A stretch of DNA of 64,000 nucleotides from NCBI RefSeq assembly GCF_024586455.1, contig NW_026089624.1, positions 11,251,341 to 11,315,340 on the forward strand, written 5' to 3'. The position numbers and the translations under genes are program-made. The notes beneath the pieces are model-generated. The model saw only the letters and a list, made by a program, of their open reading frames with translations. It was not told the DNA's origin and made no database searches. Shown piece by piece: positions 21,173 to 31,291 of the stretch. The DNA is from Bactrocera neohumeralis. Lineage: Eukaryota; Arthropoda; Insecta; Diptera; Tephritidae. Every line of letters starts with the position of its first letter. Position 1 is the stretch's first letter.

Positions 21173-22204
21173 TAACTAAATGAATATTTTATTGTTTCTT
21201 AATATTGATTGAAGTACTTAGTGTAGAAAAAATTTCAAAAGTATTTTGATATATATACATATTTTACGTTGTATAAGGGTGATATAGGCCTATATATGTA
21301 TAGTGTGGAAATTTCAAAATACGCAAAAGTTATTTATAAAATGCCCAATCTAATATTTTTCAGCAGTGGTATCATTGGCAAATGTTATAAAAGATATGAG
21401 TTTTGACAGCTCTCTCTCGAATCAAAGAGTTTATCTATGACACTGTGTTCAGTTCGAACCAACTCAGAATATAGGATAGTAAAAACAATTCATAAATAAA
21501 AAATACAGTGAAAGCTCTATTAAATGGACGCACTATTAAGCGAAGAAGATGTTTAGTTCCAATTTGTAGAGAAAATTTTGAACGTAATTCGTTATCGCGC
21601 TGTGGAAGCTTTTATTTTTTTTTTGAAATCTTACTATTTTTATCTACGAAAAACTGTCGAAAAAAGCGTCAAAATTCGATAATTTTTGTTTCAACCGCAG
21701 CCATTTCGTCAAACTTCAAACAAAAAGCTTCCATAGCGCGATAGCGACTTTTTTACAGGTTAATAATATTTTCGAAATTTTTTCTTTAGACTAAAATTGA
21801 GGCCGCAATCGCGTACATCGTACAGGACCTTTTCTTTTTTTACGCGTCATTTTAACCATTTATTTAACTATTGTACACCCTATAAATAAACATGAAAAAT
21901 CATTTTGCATTCGTCATGAACACATTTACATATGTATTTATAAAAAAATCAGACTGATTAGTTAATTCCAACATTAAAAAAAACTGGTGCCTGGAGTCCT
22001 TATGCGCGGAAGAAGTGAAACTTCTTAGTGATATTCCAAGAAATGCATATCATTTTGTATGAAAGGAAACTATCGAGAGGGAAAGGATAAAAATATGGTG
22101 GAGTGACCAACACGTTCTTAAATTCACATACAACATCATACAGAATTCAATTTGCACCTTCTCTATGCTTTAAGCAGAGAACTTAAAATAATATTTTAAA
22201 AGTT
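21173..22204. other. Non-coding stretch with an imperfect inverted repeat
   Basis: AT-rich. The block ttatcgcgctgtggaagctt at about 21591-21610 is the near reverse complement of aagcttccatagcgcgatag at about 21726-21745. A cagtgaaagctctattaaa word at 21506 resembles a pogo/Tigger terminal repeat, but I found no matching right end. No gene is supported. Confidence 0.45.
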
Positions 22205-22523
22205 GTTCAATTTATGGTTTTTAGCTTTTGCCATCGTCGCGAAAAGACGCTTGTTGACAAAGGCATGCTCGGAAGATGTTAAGGCGTGTGTTTTTATGAA
22301 TGAAGCGAGGTTGCTTGAGGAATTTGCGCCTGCGTTTATAAATGAAATCGTTTTTGTTGTAAAATTTACTATATTTGATTAAATATCCAAATTGACTATA
22401 AATATTACTATGCATGCATTCATACAAAATTATACTCATATCATAATTTTGTTTACATGTCAATATTGAATTGCTGATGGCAAAACGCAAAAGCATACAT
22501 ATATACATAAATATGTATATGCA
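22205..22523 (+). repeat. Dispersed repeat R, copy B, interrupted by element 3
   Basis: It shares the atcgtcgcgaaaagacgctt block, the ttttatgaatgaa block and the tataaatgaaat block with copies A and D. Element 3 is inserted at 22524 and the sequence downstream of 26488 (tgcatacattgcacat) is the continuation of the target. Confidence 0.7.
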
Positions 22524-22970
22524 AATTAATTCCCGTATCGCGGGAATTTGTAAAAAAATATATTTCTTCTATCTGCCAACGCGCAGAGAAAATGAAACAC
22601 GTCGTGTCGACTGGATCGCCGGAGACAAAATCTATCTTTTATTTCCAAGTTACTAATATTTATACATTTACTATTATTTACTTAAAGTTATTACATATTG
22701 AAGTTGAGTTTGAAACAAAGAAAGTGTCAATTTGCATTAATATCATATTCAGCATTTTTAGGCAGAACGTTAAGTGTTCTGTTTTGATTTTATTATGCCT
22801 TCTTGTGAGGGCTACAAATATTGTTTAGATAAGAATGGTTTATTCTAATGTGAACGGAAAAAGTATGTCGAATTCTATTTGAATTTATGAGGCCGCACAA
22901 CTACAAAGTGTAAAGATTCAATATAGTTTACAGTTATGGTCAAATGGCTGTGTGGAGGCTGTCATTAACT
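22524..22970 (-). repeat. Element 3 3' LTR
   Basis: On the minus strand it begins AGTTAATGACAGCC and ends GGGAATTAATT. A C-run on the plus strand at 22971-22980 (ccccccttcc) is the minus-strand polypurine tract. Confidence 0.93.
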
Positions 22971-23123
22971 CCCCCCTTCCTAAGATGAATCGTCCCCGAT
23001 TCACTATTATTTTGAGTTAATTTATGTATTTGATCTAAAAGAGCATTATATGTGACTTCTTGCAATTGCACATTTTCTATTGGTTTGGGAATTTCGCGAG
23101 ATTTTTTGAATTTTAATATTATG

Positions 23124-23693
23124 TTAAGTTATGAAAAGTATTCCCAAGATTAAAATTATGTACCAAAAATATGAATGGACTGTGATATGCTTATTCCGTT
23201 CTGCTAAAATGTTTATATTATCTAATTTTAACAGTTTATTAGTTGTTTCAATATATTCTAAAATTTCAAAATTATTGATATGGTTATTTTTAAGATAATT
23301 CCAGATTTTTGTTTCTATATTTTCATAAGTTTGATTATTAATTACTGTATTATTTTCAAATGTTATTAAATATGTTCCAGTTAATGTCTGATTGTCTACA
23401 ATATTTTTTCCTGAAATTAATATTGCTCCTGGTTTTATTTCTTCTATTTTCAAATTTTTCCCTTTTAATTTTTTACATTTCCCTTCGGATTCGGCTAGTT
23501 TTGCGGAATCTTTATGTTCCTTAATTTTTTTATTTATACCAATATTTTTATCGGTTAGTTTAGCGGAAGCTTTTTGTTCCTTATTGTTTTCTTTTTTATT
23601 TTTACTGATATTTCCCCCCGTTAAATGTGCAGAAACTTTTTGTTCCTTGATTTTTAAGTTTTCTCCATTTTTATTTTCAAAATAAATGTTCAT
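23124..23693 (-). pseudogene. env: Element 3 env C-terminal remnant with in-frame repeats
   Basis: A 189-residue frame. Residues 16-77 hold three degenerate copies of a Lys-rich unit of 20-22 residues (KEQKVSAHLT, KEQKASAKLT, KEHKDSAKLA). The middle, around residues 89-150, resembles the surface part of gypsy-type Env, including ISGKNIVDNQTLTGTYLITF. A hydrophobic segment (YFWYIILILGILFIT) near the end fits a membrane anchor, and the frame stops just after it. The signal peptide and cleavage site are absent, so this is a remnant. Confidence 0.7.
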
Positions 23694-23754
23694 ACAGTTT
23701 GCTTCATTTTTATTATTATATTTTTTCCATATAATTTATTTTCCTATTGGGCAC

Positions 23755-24020
23755 GTCGATAAGTGCCTCAATTTTTTCAAGGAAATTGTATCCCAAAAGG
23801 AGATCTGATTCTAAACCTTCTATTTCGTCGAAAATTTCTTCGACCCCAAATATGGTTATTATATGGTAATGCTTTATTATGGAATAGCCGTTCACGATTT
23901 TTATCCGTTTATAAATGGCTAGTTCGTTTTTGTTATTATAAACCCCAGGCTTAATGTAGCAAGAGGTTGCTCCTGTATCGACTAGAGCTTTTAAACTTTT
24001 CTTTATTTTAGAGTCGTAGA
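23755..24020 (-). pseudogene. pol: Element 3 protease
   Basis: The minus strand carries LKALVDTGATSCYIKPG at about 23935-23985, with the D-T-G active site of retroelement aspartic proteases, and DLLLGYNFLEKIEALIDV near 23765-23815 as the C-terminal motif. The frame ends soon after, where RT should begin. In relation to gag it lies in another phase, as is common. Confidence 0.78.
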
Positions 24021-24023
24021 GCT

Positions 24024-25109
24024 TTAGATAGGGAAGTTCATCCCCTCTTTGCCTAAAAAATTACTCTCATTTATGTTGTTTATCTTCTGGGTTTTCGCCT
24101 GTGGGCGAAAGCTATAATTGCTTTCCCTTGGTCGTTTTATTCCTTGGATGTTTTTATTTGAAATATACCTATTTGGTTGGTCTATATTGGCTTGATGGCT
24201 TGTACTGGCAAATGGTTTTCCAAAATTATGGTATTTATGGCTATTGTTTAGTTTGGGCTTTGGGTAATTTTCCCTTCGGTATGATCTAGACATAGATGGA
24301 TCTATTTCCATTGGTTCTGGTTTTGGCATGTTGCTCCTCTGAGGAAATCGTAAATTATTACTTGGATACAACTGTTTTACTCTTGTCCTTTCATTTGCAA
24401 AATTTTGTGCAAATCGAGCTGTCTGATTATTGGACTCTAATTCCTGAGCTTTGGCCAATGCGTCGGGCAAATCTTCCGGACAGAGGGAAAATATAATATC
24501 TCTTAATGGAGCGTTAAGTCCAGTTATAAATATTCTAAGAGCCTGGTCTCTATTCTTTTTGTTTAATTCTTTGGTTATTGGTGCGGCCCCTCCATAAGTC
24601 ATAATGGTTTTTATTAATCATCAACGTTAGTTTTGTTAACTAAATTATAATATTCAATGACCGTCATTGAGCCTTGTCGTAGAACACTCAATTCTTGTTC
24701 TATGATATGTATTGGACGTTTGTCCGAATATGCAAAATCGAGACGCGCATTTATCGCGTTAAAATTTAACACAGTACCATGGTTGCTTAATGTGTCATTT
24801 GCTTCTAGTGTAATTTTGTTACGCAAAATCGTAAGGGCTGCGAAGTACTTTCGGCTACCTCTGTGCTGCCTCGCGCCAGCTAACATAAGCGTTTATCCTT
24901 CCTGAAAATTCTGGTAAGGATTTTATAACATCTAGTGACTGATGACACTGAATGTTGTCATTTATTATTTCCGTCTGAAAATCTGTTACTCTGTGTGTTT
25001 CAATTTCAACTTGAGTTTTTAATCTGTCAATTTCTTGCCTTATTGTAATATTGCTTTCCGCAATTAGGGGCGTAATTAAATCTACCGTTAATCCTGCCTC
25101 ATTAACCAT
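24024..25109 (-). pseudogene. gag: Element 3 gag, two frame breaks
   Basis: It starts at the ATG 25107-25109. The first frame, to 24855, contains VIKSLPEFSGRINAYVSW, the second (24614-24886) RLDFAYSDKRPIHIIEQELS, and the third (24024-24602) the capsid end and a nucleocapsid with KRPRE, followed by Arg/Asn/Gln-rich sequence. The order and motifs match gag of element 2, so the two are relatives. Breaks at about 24870 and 24605 disable it. Confidence 0.82.
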
Positions 25110-26023
25110 GATTAATTATTATTATTTTTTTTTTAGTTTAGAGAAAAAACTTTATTATTATTTTATACTTGTATAATCTCTTCTAGGAAGAGATGCTCTT
25201 CTATTCTGGAGGGTCCTTTTATGTAGGATTCGCAGAATTGAGCTAAGTTATGGGGGTCTTTTTTATTTTGTTATGTGGCAGATCGAGCCTTAATTTATAT
25301 TTTTATTTTATCGCAGTTAATCGCAGAGTTTTTTTTTATTTATCCTAAGCTGGAAGGTCCCCCCGAAGGTGGTGAATCGCAGTTTTATTTTATTTTATTA
25401 TTGGTTGCACAAACCAGAAATTATGTTTTATTTTTTTCTCTTCGTGATCCCCACCGCAATTTTTACAATAGTATAATCTAATATACTTAGGTTGGGTGTT
25501 CCCCATAAATATATACATATATATATAATTTATAATTTTAACATATTTATTTTTCTTAACAATAGTGATTAATTAATCTTACTACTTTCTCCAATGTTGT
25601 CCTCTGTTGTCTTCTTGTTGTTTCGTCTTTACTCTCACTGTTTTCTATAAGTTTTCCGGCATTTCTCACGTTGCTGTAGTCACAAATGTTGTTGATATGT
25701 ATTTGTTTGTTTGATAGCTTTATTTACTTTAATTTGTTTTAGTTTTTAGTTTTTTTGGATAATATGTTTTATTAATGTTTAATTTTATATTTATAATATA
25801 TTTTATTTTAATATTAATTACATTTTATTTTTTGTTAGTTTACGCGGCATAGCATGTTTTGGTTTTAACTTTTAACTTTTAATTTTTCTAACTTTTATTG
25901 AGATATTATTATTATGCTTTTTTGCATATTACCTTTCGAACGAGGATTTTATATTTTTATTATTTATCTTTTATAAGGATCCACGATTACGTATCCTTTT
26001 CCGAGGATATTTTGTTTTTCGTG
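25110..26023 (-). other. Element 3 leader
   Basis: About 900 bp of very T-rich sequence on the plus strand between gag and primer site. Nothing coding. The plus-strand open frame near 25275-25481 is not supported. Confidence 0.5.
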
Positions 26024-26041
26024 GCCCCACGTTGGGCGCCA
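26024..26041 (-). promoter_or_regulatory. Element 3 primer binding site, tRNA-Lys type
   Basis: The minus strand reads TGGCGCCCAACGTGGGGC just inside the 5' LTR, the same 18-mer as in element 2. Confidence 0.85.
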
Positions 26042-26487
26042 ATTAATTCCCGTATCGCGGGAATTTGTAAAAAAATATATTTCTTCTATCTGCCAACGCG
26101 CAGAGAAAATGAAACACGTCGTGTCGACTGGATCGCCGGAGACAAAATCTATCTTTTATTTCCAAGTTACTAATATTTATACATTTACTATTATTTACTT
26201 AAAGTTATTACATATTGAAGTTGAGTTTGAAACAAAGAAAGTGTCAATTTACATTAATATCATATTCAGCATTTTTAGGCAGAACGTTAAGTGTTCTGTT
26301 TTGATTTTATTATGCCTTCTTGTGAGGGCTACAAATATTGTTTAGATAAGAATGGTTTATTCTAATGTGAACGGAAAAAGTATATCGAATTCTATTTTAA
26401 TTTATGAGGCCGCAAAACTACAAAGTGTAAAGATTCAATATAGTTTACAGTTATGGTCAAGTGGCTGTGTGGAGGCTGTCATTAACT
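26041..26487 (-). repeat. Element 3 5' LTR
   Basis: Partner of 22524-22970, the same length of 447 bp. Differences seen include ttgcatt/ttacatt, tatgtcg/tatatcg, atttgaa/attttaa, cacaact/caaaact and caaatgg/caagtgg. Confidence 0.93.
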
Positions 26488-26633
26488 TGCATACATTGCA
26501 CATACAAGCGATTCCCTGGTTGAAAGCAAAAATTTAAACAAGCAAAACGAAATTCTTTACATTCGTTGGGAGTGTAATCATGGGCATGCATACATATATT
26601 TATGTCTCTTCATATTCTCTGCTTGGGCATACA

Positions 26634-27052
26634 AGTTATCACAGCTAGCATAGCTAACAAAATGTACAACAACAAAGTTGTCGTAGCTAGCAAAATATAC
26701 CGATATTACTCAATTCAGCAATATTCTGTAAATATACAATAACATTGCTCAATGTTAATTTCCAAAATTTACAACAACAGCACATTTCGTCGGCACTAAA
26801 CAGGAACGGAAGCCGTGCCGTCGCAATGTAAGCCGTTTCTCGACCAAACTGAGGTTTGCTGTTTTGCTATAATTATTGCTTACGTTATCATTATAGAGTA
26901 TATAGAAATAAGTACTAGTAAGTAAGAATTCGTATATATGTAAGTTTATAGTAAATAATCAATTTCTGTATAAAAGAAATGTGTTTAATAAAGAAAGTTG
27001 AGTTCAACTTCAAAACAGCGTGTTATTAATCATCTGTTGGGAACCATTAACT
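26634..27052 (+). mobile_element. Single 5' LTR of element 5 (plus strand)
   Basis: The unit starts AGTTATCACAGC and ends CCATTAACT, giving AGTTA/TAACT terminal inverted repeats. A TATAAAAG box lies near 26969 and AATAAA near 26987. It is followed directly by TGGCGCCCGAGAAC at 27052-27065, a primer-site-like sequence. No matching 3' LTR or coding region remains in the window. The left boundary is inferred from the AGTTA motif. Confidence 0.6.
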
Positions 27053-27764
27053 GGCGCCCGAGAACTTTAAAAAACTTGAAGTTGCCTACACCAAAAGTAT
27101 TAAAGAGAATCTGTACGCACAAATATCATTATCCAGAAGGGTAAACGACGGAATTAATTTTTATAGAAAGAGTTCAGTCGAGTTTGACATAAGTCATTAA
27201 GAACGTTATTTGAACCTTGTTCGGAAATTTAATTACAAGTGTACGCACAAATATCATTATCCAGAAGGATAAACGACGGAATTTAATTTTTATAGAAGTT
27301 CAGTCGAGTTTGACATAAGTCAATAAAAACAGTATTTAAAACCTTGTTCGGAAATTTAATTACAAGTGTACGCAAAAAACGCCGCAAAAACAAAAAGCGC
27401 GTCAAGTGTCGTGACATATCTTAAGATTTGTTAAACAATAAAGCTAAGTGTTTGACAAATCAAATTAAAAATACTTATAAAGTGGGCAACTGAAGCAAGA
27501 AGCCGCCAAGTCAACGCCTGGAGTGACATCATCCACCCCCCAGTAGAGGACTAACGCTTCAAACAGGACCAAGTGGACCGTCTAAAGAGAATGACAAAGT
27601 TGATGCTGATACTCCTGTAAGTTAATATTAAGCTTACATAAAAATTATAACTACCCGATATATTAAAAATATTGCATAGCAATAAATATCGGTCAAATAA
27701 ATTTTAAGTATTATAATAAGTACCCGATATATAAAAAATATTAAAAATCTTAATAAGTGAATTA
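27053..27764 (+). repeat. Element 5 leader with tandem 127-bp repeat
   Basis: Two copies of a 127-128-bp unit, 27112-27239 and 27240-27366, each begin tgtacgcacaaatatcat and end aatttaattacaag, with a third partial start at 27367. A short ATG frame at 27591 meets gtaagt at 27617, which could be a splice donor. From 27640 the words acccgatatat repeat, and the sequence resumes after the RTE insertion at 31057. The function of the leader repeats is unknown. Confidence 0.65.
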
Positions 27765-27805
27765 AATTTATACTTCTTCTTCTTCTTAATTGGCGTAGAC
27801 ACCGC

Positions 27806-29270
27806 TTACGCGATTATAGCCGAGTTAACAACAGCGCGCCAGTCGTTTCTTCTTTTCGCTGCGTGGCGCCAATTGGATATTCCAAGCGAAGCCAGGTCCT
27901 TCTCCACTTGGTCCTTCCAACGGAGTGGAGGTCTTCCTCTTCCTCTGCTTCCCCCGGCGGGTACTGCGTCGAATACTTTCAGAGCTGGAGTGTTTTCATC
28001 CATCCGGACAACATGACCTAGCCAGCGTAGCCGCTGTCTTTTAATTCGCTGAACTATGTCAATGTCGTCATATATCTCGTATAGCTCATCGTTCCATCGG
28101 ATGCGATATTCGCCGTGGCCAATGCGCAAAGGACCATAAATCTTTCGCAGAATTTTTCTCTCGAAAACTCGTAACGTCGACTCATCGGTTGCTGTCATCG
28201 CCCAAGCCTCTGCACCATATAGCAGGACGGGAATTATGAGCGACTTATAGAGTTTAGCTTTTGTTCGTCGAGAGAGGACTTTACTTTTCAATTGCCTACT
28301 CAGTCCGAAGTAGCACCTGTTGGCAAGAGCAATCCTGCGTTGGATTTCCAGGCTGACATTATTAGTGGTGTTAATGCTGGTTCCTAAATAGACGAAATTA
28401 TCTACAACTTCAAAGTTATGACTGTCAACAGTGACGTGAGAGCCAAGTCGCGAGTGCGACGACTGTTTGTTTGATGACAGGAGATATTTCGTTTTGCCCT
28501 CGTTCACTACCAGACCCATTTTCTGTGCTTCCTTGTCCAGCCTAGAGAAAGCAGAACTAACGGCGCGGGTGTTGAGGCCGATGATGTCAATATCGTCGGC
28601 ATACGCCAACAGCTGTACACTCTTATAGAAGATGGTACCTTCTCTGTTTAGTTCTGCAGCTCGAATTACTTTCTCCAGGAGCAGGTTGAAGAAGTCGCAC
28701 GATAGGGAGTCGCCTTGTCTGAAACCTCGTTTGGTATCGAACGGCTCGGAGAGGTCCTTCCCGATCCTGACGGAGCTTTTCGTGTTGTTCAACGTCAGTT
28801 TACACAGCCGTATTAGTTTTGCGGGGATACCAAATTCAGACATCGCGGCATAAAGGCAGCTCCTTTTCGTGCTGTCGAAAGCAGCTTTGAAATCGACGAA
28901 GAGGTGGTGTGTGTCGATTTTCCTTTCACGGGTCTTTTCCAAGATTTGGCGCATGGTGAATATCTGGTCGGTTGTTGATTTTCCAGGTCTGAAGCCACAC
29001 TGATAAGGTCCAATCAGTTTGTTGACGGTGGGCTTTAATCTTTCACACAATACGCTCGATAGAATCTTATATGCGATGTTGAGGAGGCTAATCCCACGGT
29101 AGTTGGCGCAGATTGTGGGGTCTCCTTTTTTATGGATTGGGCATAGCACACTTAAATTCCAATCGTTGGGCATGCTCTCGTCCGACCATATTTTACAAAG
29201 AAGCTGATGCATGCTCCCTATTAGTTCTTCGCCGCCGTGTTTGAATAGCTCGGCCGGTAGTCCGTCGGCC
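27806..29270 (-). pseudogene. RTE copy C reverse transcriptase and C-terminal part
   Basis: A 468-residue frame from 29212 down to 27806, extending upstream in phase to about 29270. RT motifs include CGFRPGKSTTDQIF, LFVDFKAAFDS, RGFRQGDSLSCDFFN and the catalytic YADDIDIIG, then the RTE-type C-terminus with RRIALANRCYFGLSRQL and RWLGHVVRMDENTP. A one-base deletion near 29272, judged against the second copy at 53535-53560, separates it from the upstream linker. Confidence 0.9.
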
Positions 29271-30839
29271 CCGCCGCTTTGTTGTTCTTGAGGCGGGCAA
29301 TTGCTATTCGAACTTCTTCATGGTCGGGTAATGGAACGTCTGCTCCATCGTCATCGATTGGGGAATCGGGTTCTCCTTCTCCTGGTGTTGTGCGTTCACT
29401 GCCATTCAGCAGGCTGGAGAAGTGTTCCCTCCATAATTTAACTATGCTCTGGGCATCAGTGACTAGATCACCTTTGGGGGTTCTACAAGAGTATGCTCCG
29501 GTCTTGAAACCTTCTGCAAGCCGCCGCATTTTTTCGCAGAATTTTCGAGCATTACCCCTGTCGGCCAGCTTATCAAGCTCTTCGTACTCACGCATTTCGG
29601 CCTCTTTCTTCTTCTGTCTGCAAATGCGTCTCGCTTCCTCTTCAACTCTCGGTATCTATCCCATCCCGCACGTGTAGTGGTCGATCGTAACGTTGCGAGG
29701 TAGGCAGCCTGTTTTCTCTCCGCTGCGACACGGCACTCCTCGTCGTACCAGCTGTTCTTTTGCTCTTTCCGAAAACCAATGGTTTCGGTTGCAGCTGTAC
29801 GTAAGGAATTTGAAATGCCGTCCCACAGTTCCCTTATACCAAGTTGTTGACTAGTGCTCTCAGAGAGCAGGAGTGCAAGCCGAGTAGAAAATCGTTCGGC
29901 TGTCTGTTGTGATTGCAGCTTCTCGACGTCAAACTTTCCTTGTGTTTGTTGGCGTGCGTTTTTTGCTGCACAGAGGCGAGTGCGAATCTTAGCTGCAACA
30001 AGATAGTGGTCCGAGTCGATGTTAGGACCTCGGAGCGCACGCACATCTAAAACACTGGAGACGTGTCTTCCATCTATCACAAAATGATCGATCTGGTTGG
30101 TAATTTTTCGATCCGGAGACAGCCAGGTAGCTTGATGAATCTTCTTATGCTGGAATCTAGTACTACAGATAACCATATTTCGGGCCCCGGCGAAGTCAAT
30201 CAGCCTCAACCCATTTGGGGATGTTTCGTCGTGGAGGCTGAATTTACCGACCGTAGTGCCAAATATACCTTCTTTGCCCACCCTGGCGTTAAAGTCGCCA
30301 AGCACGATTTTGACATCGTGGCGGGGGCAGCTCTCATGAGCGCGCTCCAAGCGCTCATAGAAGGCGTCTTTGGTCACATCGTCCTTCTCTTCCGTCGGGG
30401 CGTGGGCGCAAATCAGCGATATGTTGAAGAACCTCGCTTTGATGCGGATTGTGGCTAGACGTTCATTCACCGGAGTGAATGATAGTACTCGGCGACGGAG
30501 TCTCTCTCCCACCACGAATCCAACACCAAACTTGCGCTCCTTTATATGGCCACTGTAGTAAATGTCACAAGGACCTACTCGTCTCTGTCCTTGTCCCGTC
30601 CATCGCATTTCTTGGACGGCGGTGATGTCAGCCTTTATTTTTGCGAGGACATCAACCAGCTGGGCAGCGGCACCTTCCCAATTAAGGGTCCGGACATTCC
30701 AGATGCATGCCCTCAAATCGTAGTCCTTATTCCGTTTGCCATGGTCGTCATCAAAAGGTGGGTCTCTCATCCGAGGCTGTTTCTTTAACTTTTTCATTGG
30801 TATTGGTTTTTTACGTGGCGGGTCCCAAGCCCAGCGCAC
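29221..30839 (-). pseudogene. RTE copy C endonuclease and linker
   Basis: The frame from ATG 30839 holds the APE-like endonuclease: IWNVRTLNWEGAAAQLVDVL at the start, the metal-binding E in AVQEMRWTGQ, the GDFNARVG motif and the final SDHYLVAAKIRTRL. This family is often annotated in insects as craniofacial development protein 2-like. A small deletion near 29640 moves the linker (REYEELDKLADRGNARKF) into the frame 29221-29595. The enzyme nicks target DNA to prime reverse transcription. Confidence 0.88.
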
Positions 30840-31056
30840 AACCCTTGTAGGGAATGTTTCGCCTTCTCACTTTAGCTCACCTTCGAACGGATGTTCTTAG
30901 GCTACCTAGAGGATACTTGGTCAAAGACCGGAAGTAGTGAGCTGCTTGAGCCATGTGTAAAAGAATCGTTTCTGGCCACTCCCAAGTGAATGGCGATCAG
31001 AGAACTTTCCTCACTTGCGTGAACTTCTACACATGACTCCATCCTCCAATTTATAC

Positions 31057-31285
31057 CCGATGTATAAAAAATCTAAAAAATTGTTAATAGCAATAGTTAA
31101 GGTCGTTTTGCCAAAACGTGACAACTTAGCGAAAAAACATCAAGATAAGGAAAAAAATTAAAAGGTCATAAAAAAAACTGACACATACGAACGCCAAACC
31201 CTTTGAGGGCTTTACTATACTGACCTAATACCATCACCCTGACTTGGAATTTCTCACCCCCCAGACAATAATCCCAAAAATGTTC
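31057..31285. other. Short non-coding interval, rest of element 5 leader
   Basis: It continues the cccgatgtata words interrupted by the RTE insertion, then passes into sequence upstream of the hAT relic. Nothing else is recognised. Confidence 0.4.
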
Positions 31286-31291
31286 CACAGT

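Larger units (their letters stand above)
22524..26487 (-). mobile_element. Gypsy-type LTR element 3: both LTRs, gag and protease, env remnant, no RT or integrase
   Basis: Two 447-bp LTRs (22524-22970 and 26041-26487) flank a body with primer site, long leader, gag, protease and an env C-terminal part. RT, RNase H and integrase are absent: the sequence passes from protease to env in about 60 bp. The 4-bp target duplication TGCA is intact (22520-22523 and 26488-26491). The LTRs differ at about six positions by eye. It must have been mobilised in trans or lost pol after insertion. Confidence 0.93.
27774..31047 (-). mobile_element. RTE-type LINE, near full length, copy C
   Basis: A 3.27-kb LINE on the minus strand with a 9-bp target duplication, aatttatac, at 27765-27773 and 31048-31056. 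The 5' end starts GGAGGATGGAGTCATGTG and the 3' end closes with a (gaa)n-type tail (plus strand ttcttcttcttctt). One pol-like protein contains an APE-type endonuclease and RT. Two small frame disruptions are present. It inserted into the leader of element 5. Confidence 0.92.

Noticed and set aside
22471..22828. Plus-strand frames in both LTRs of element 3
   Set aside because: They occur in both LTR copies and have no motif; LTRs are non-coding.
30063..30788. Several plus-strand frames over the RTE endonuclease
   Set aside because: They are antisense shadows of the endonuclease; the real coding direction is shown by catalytic motifs on the minus strand.
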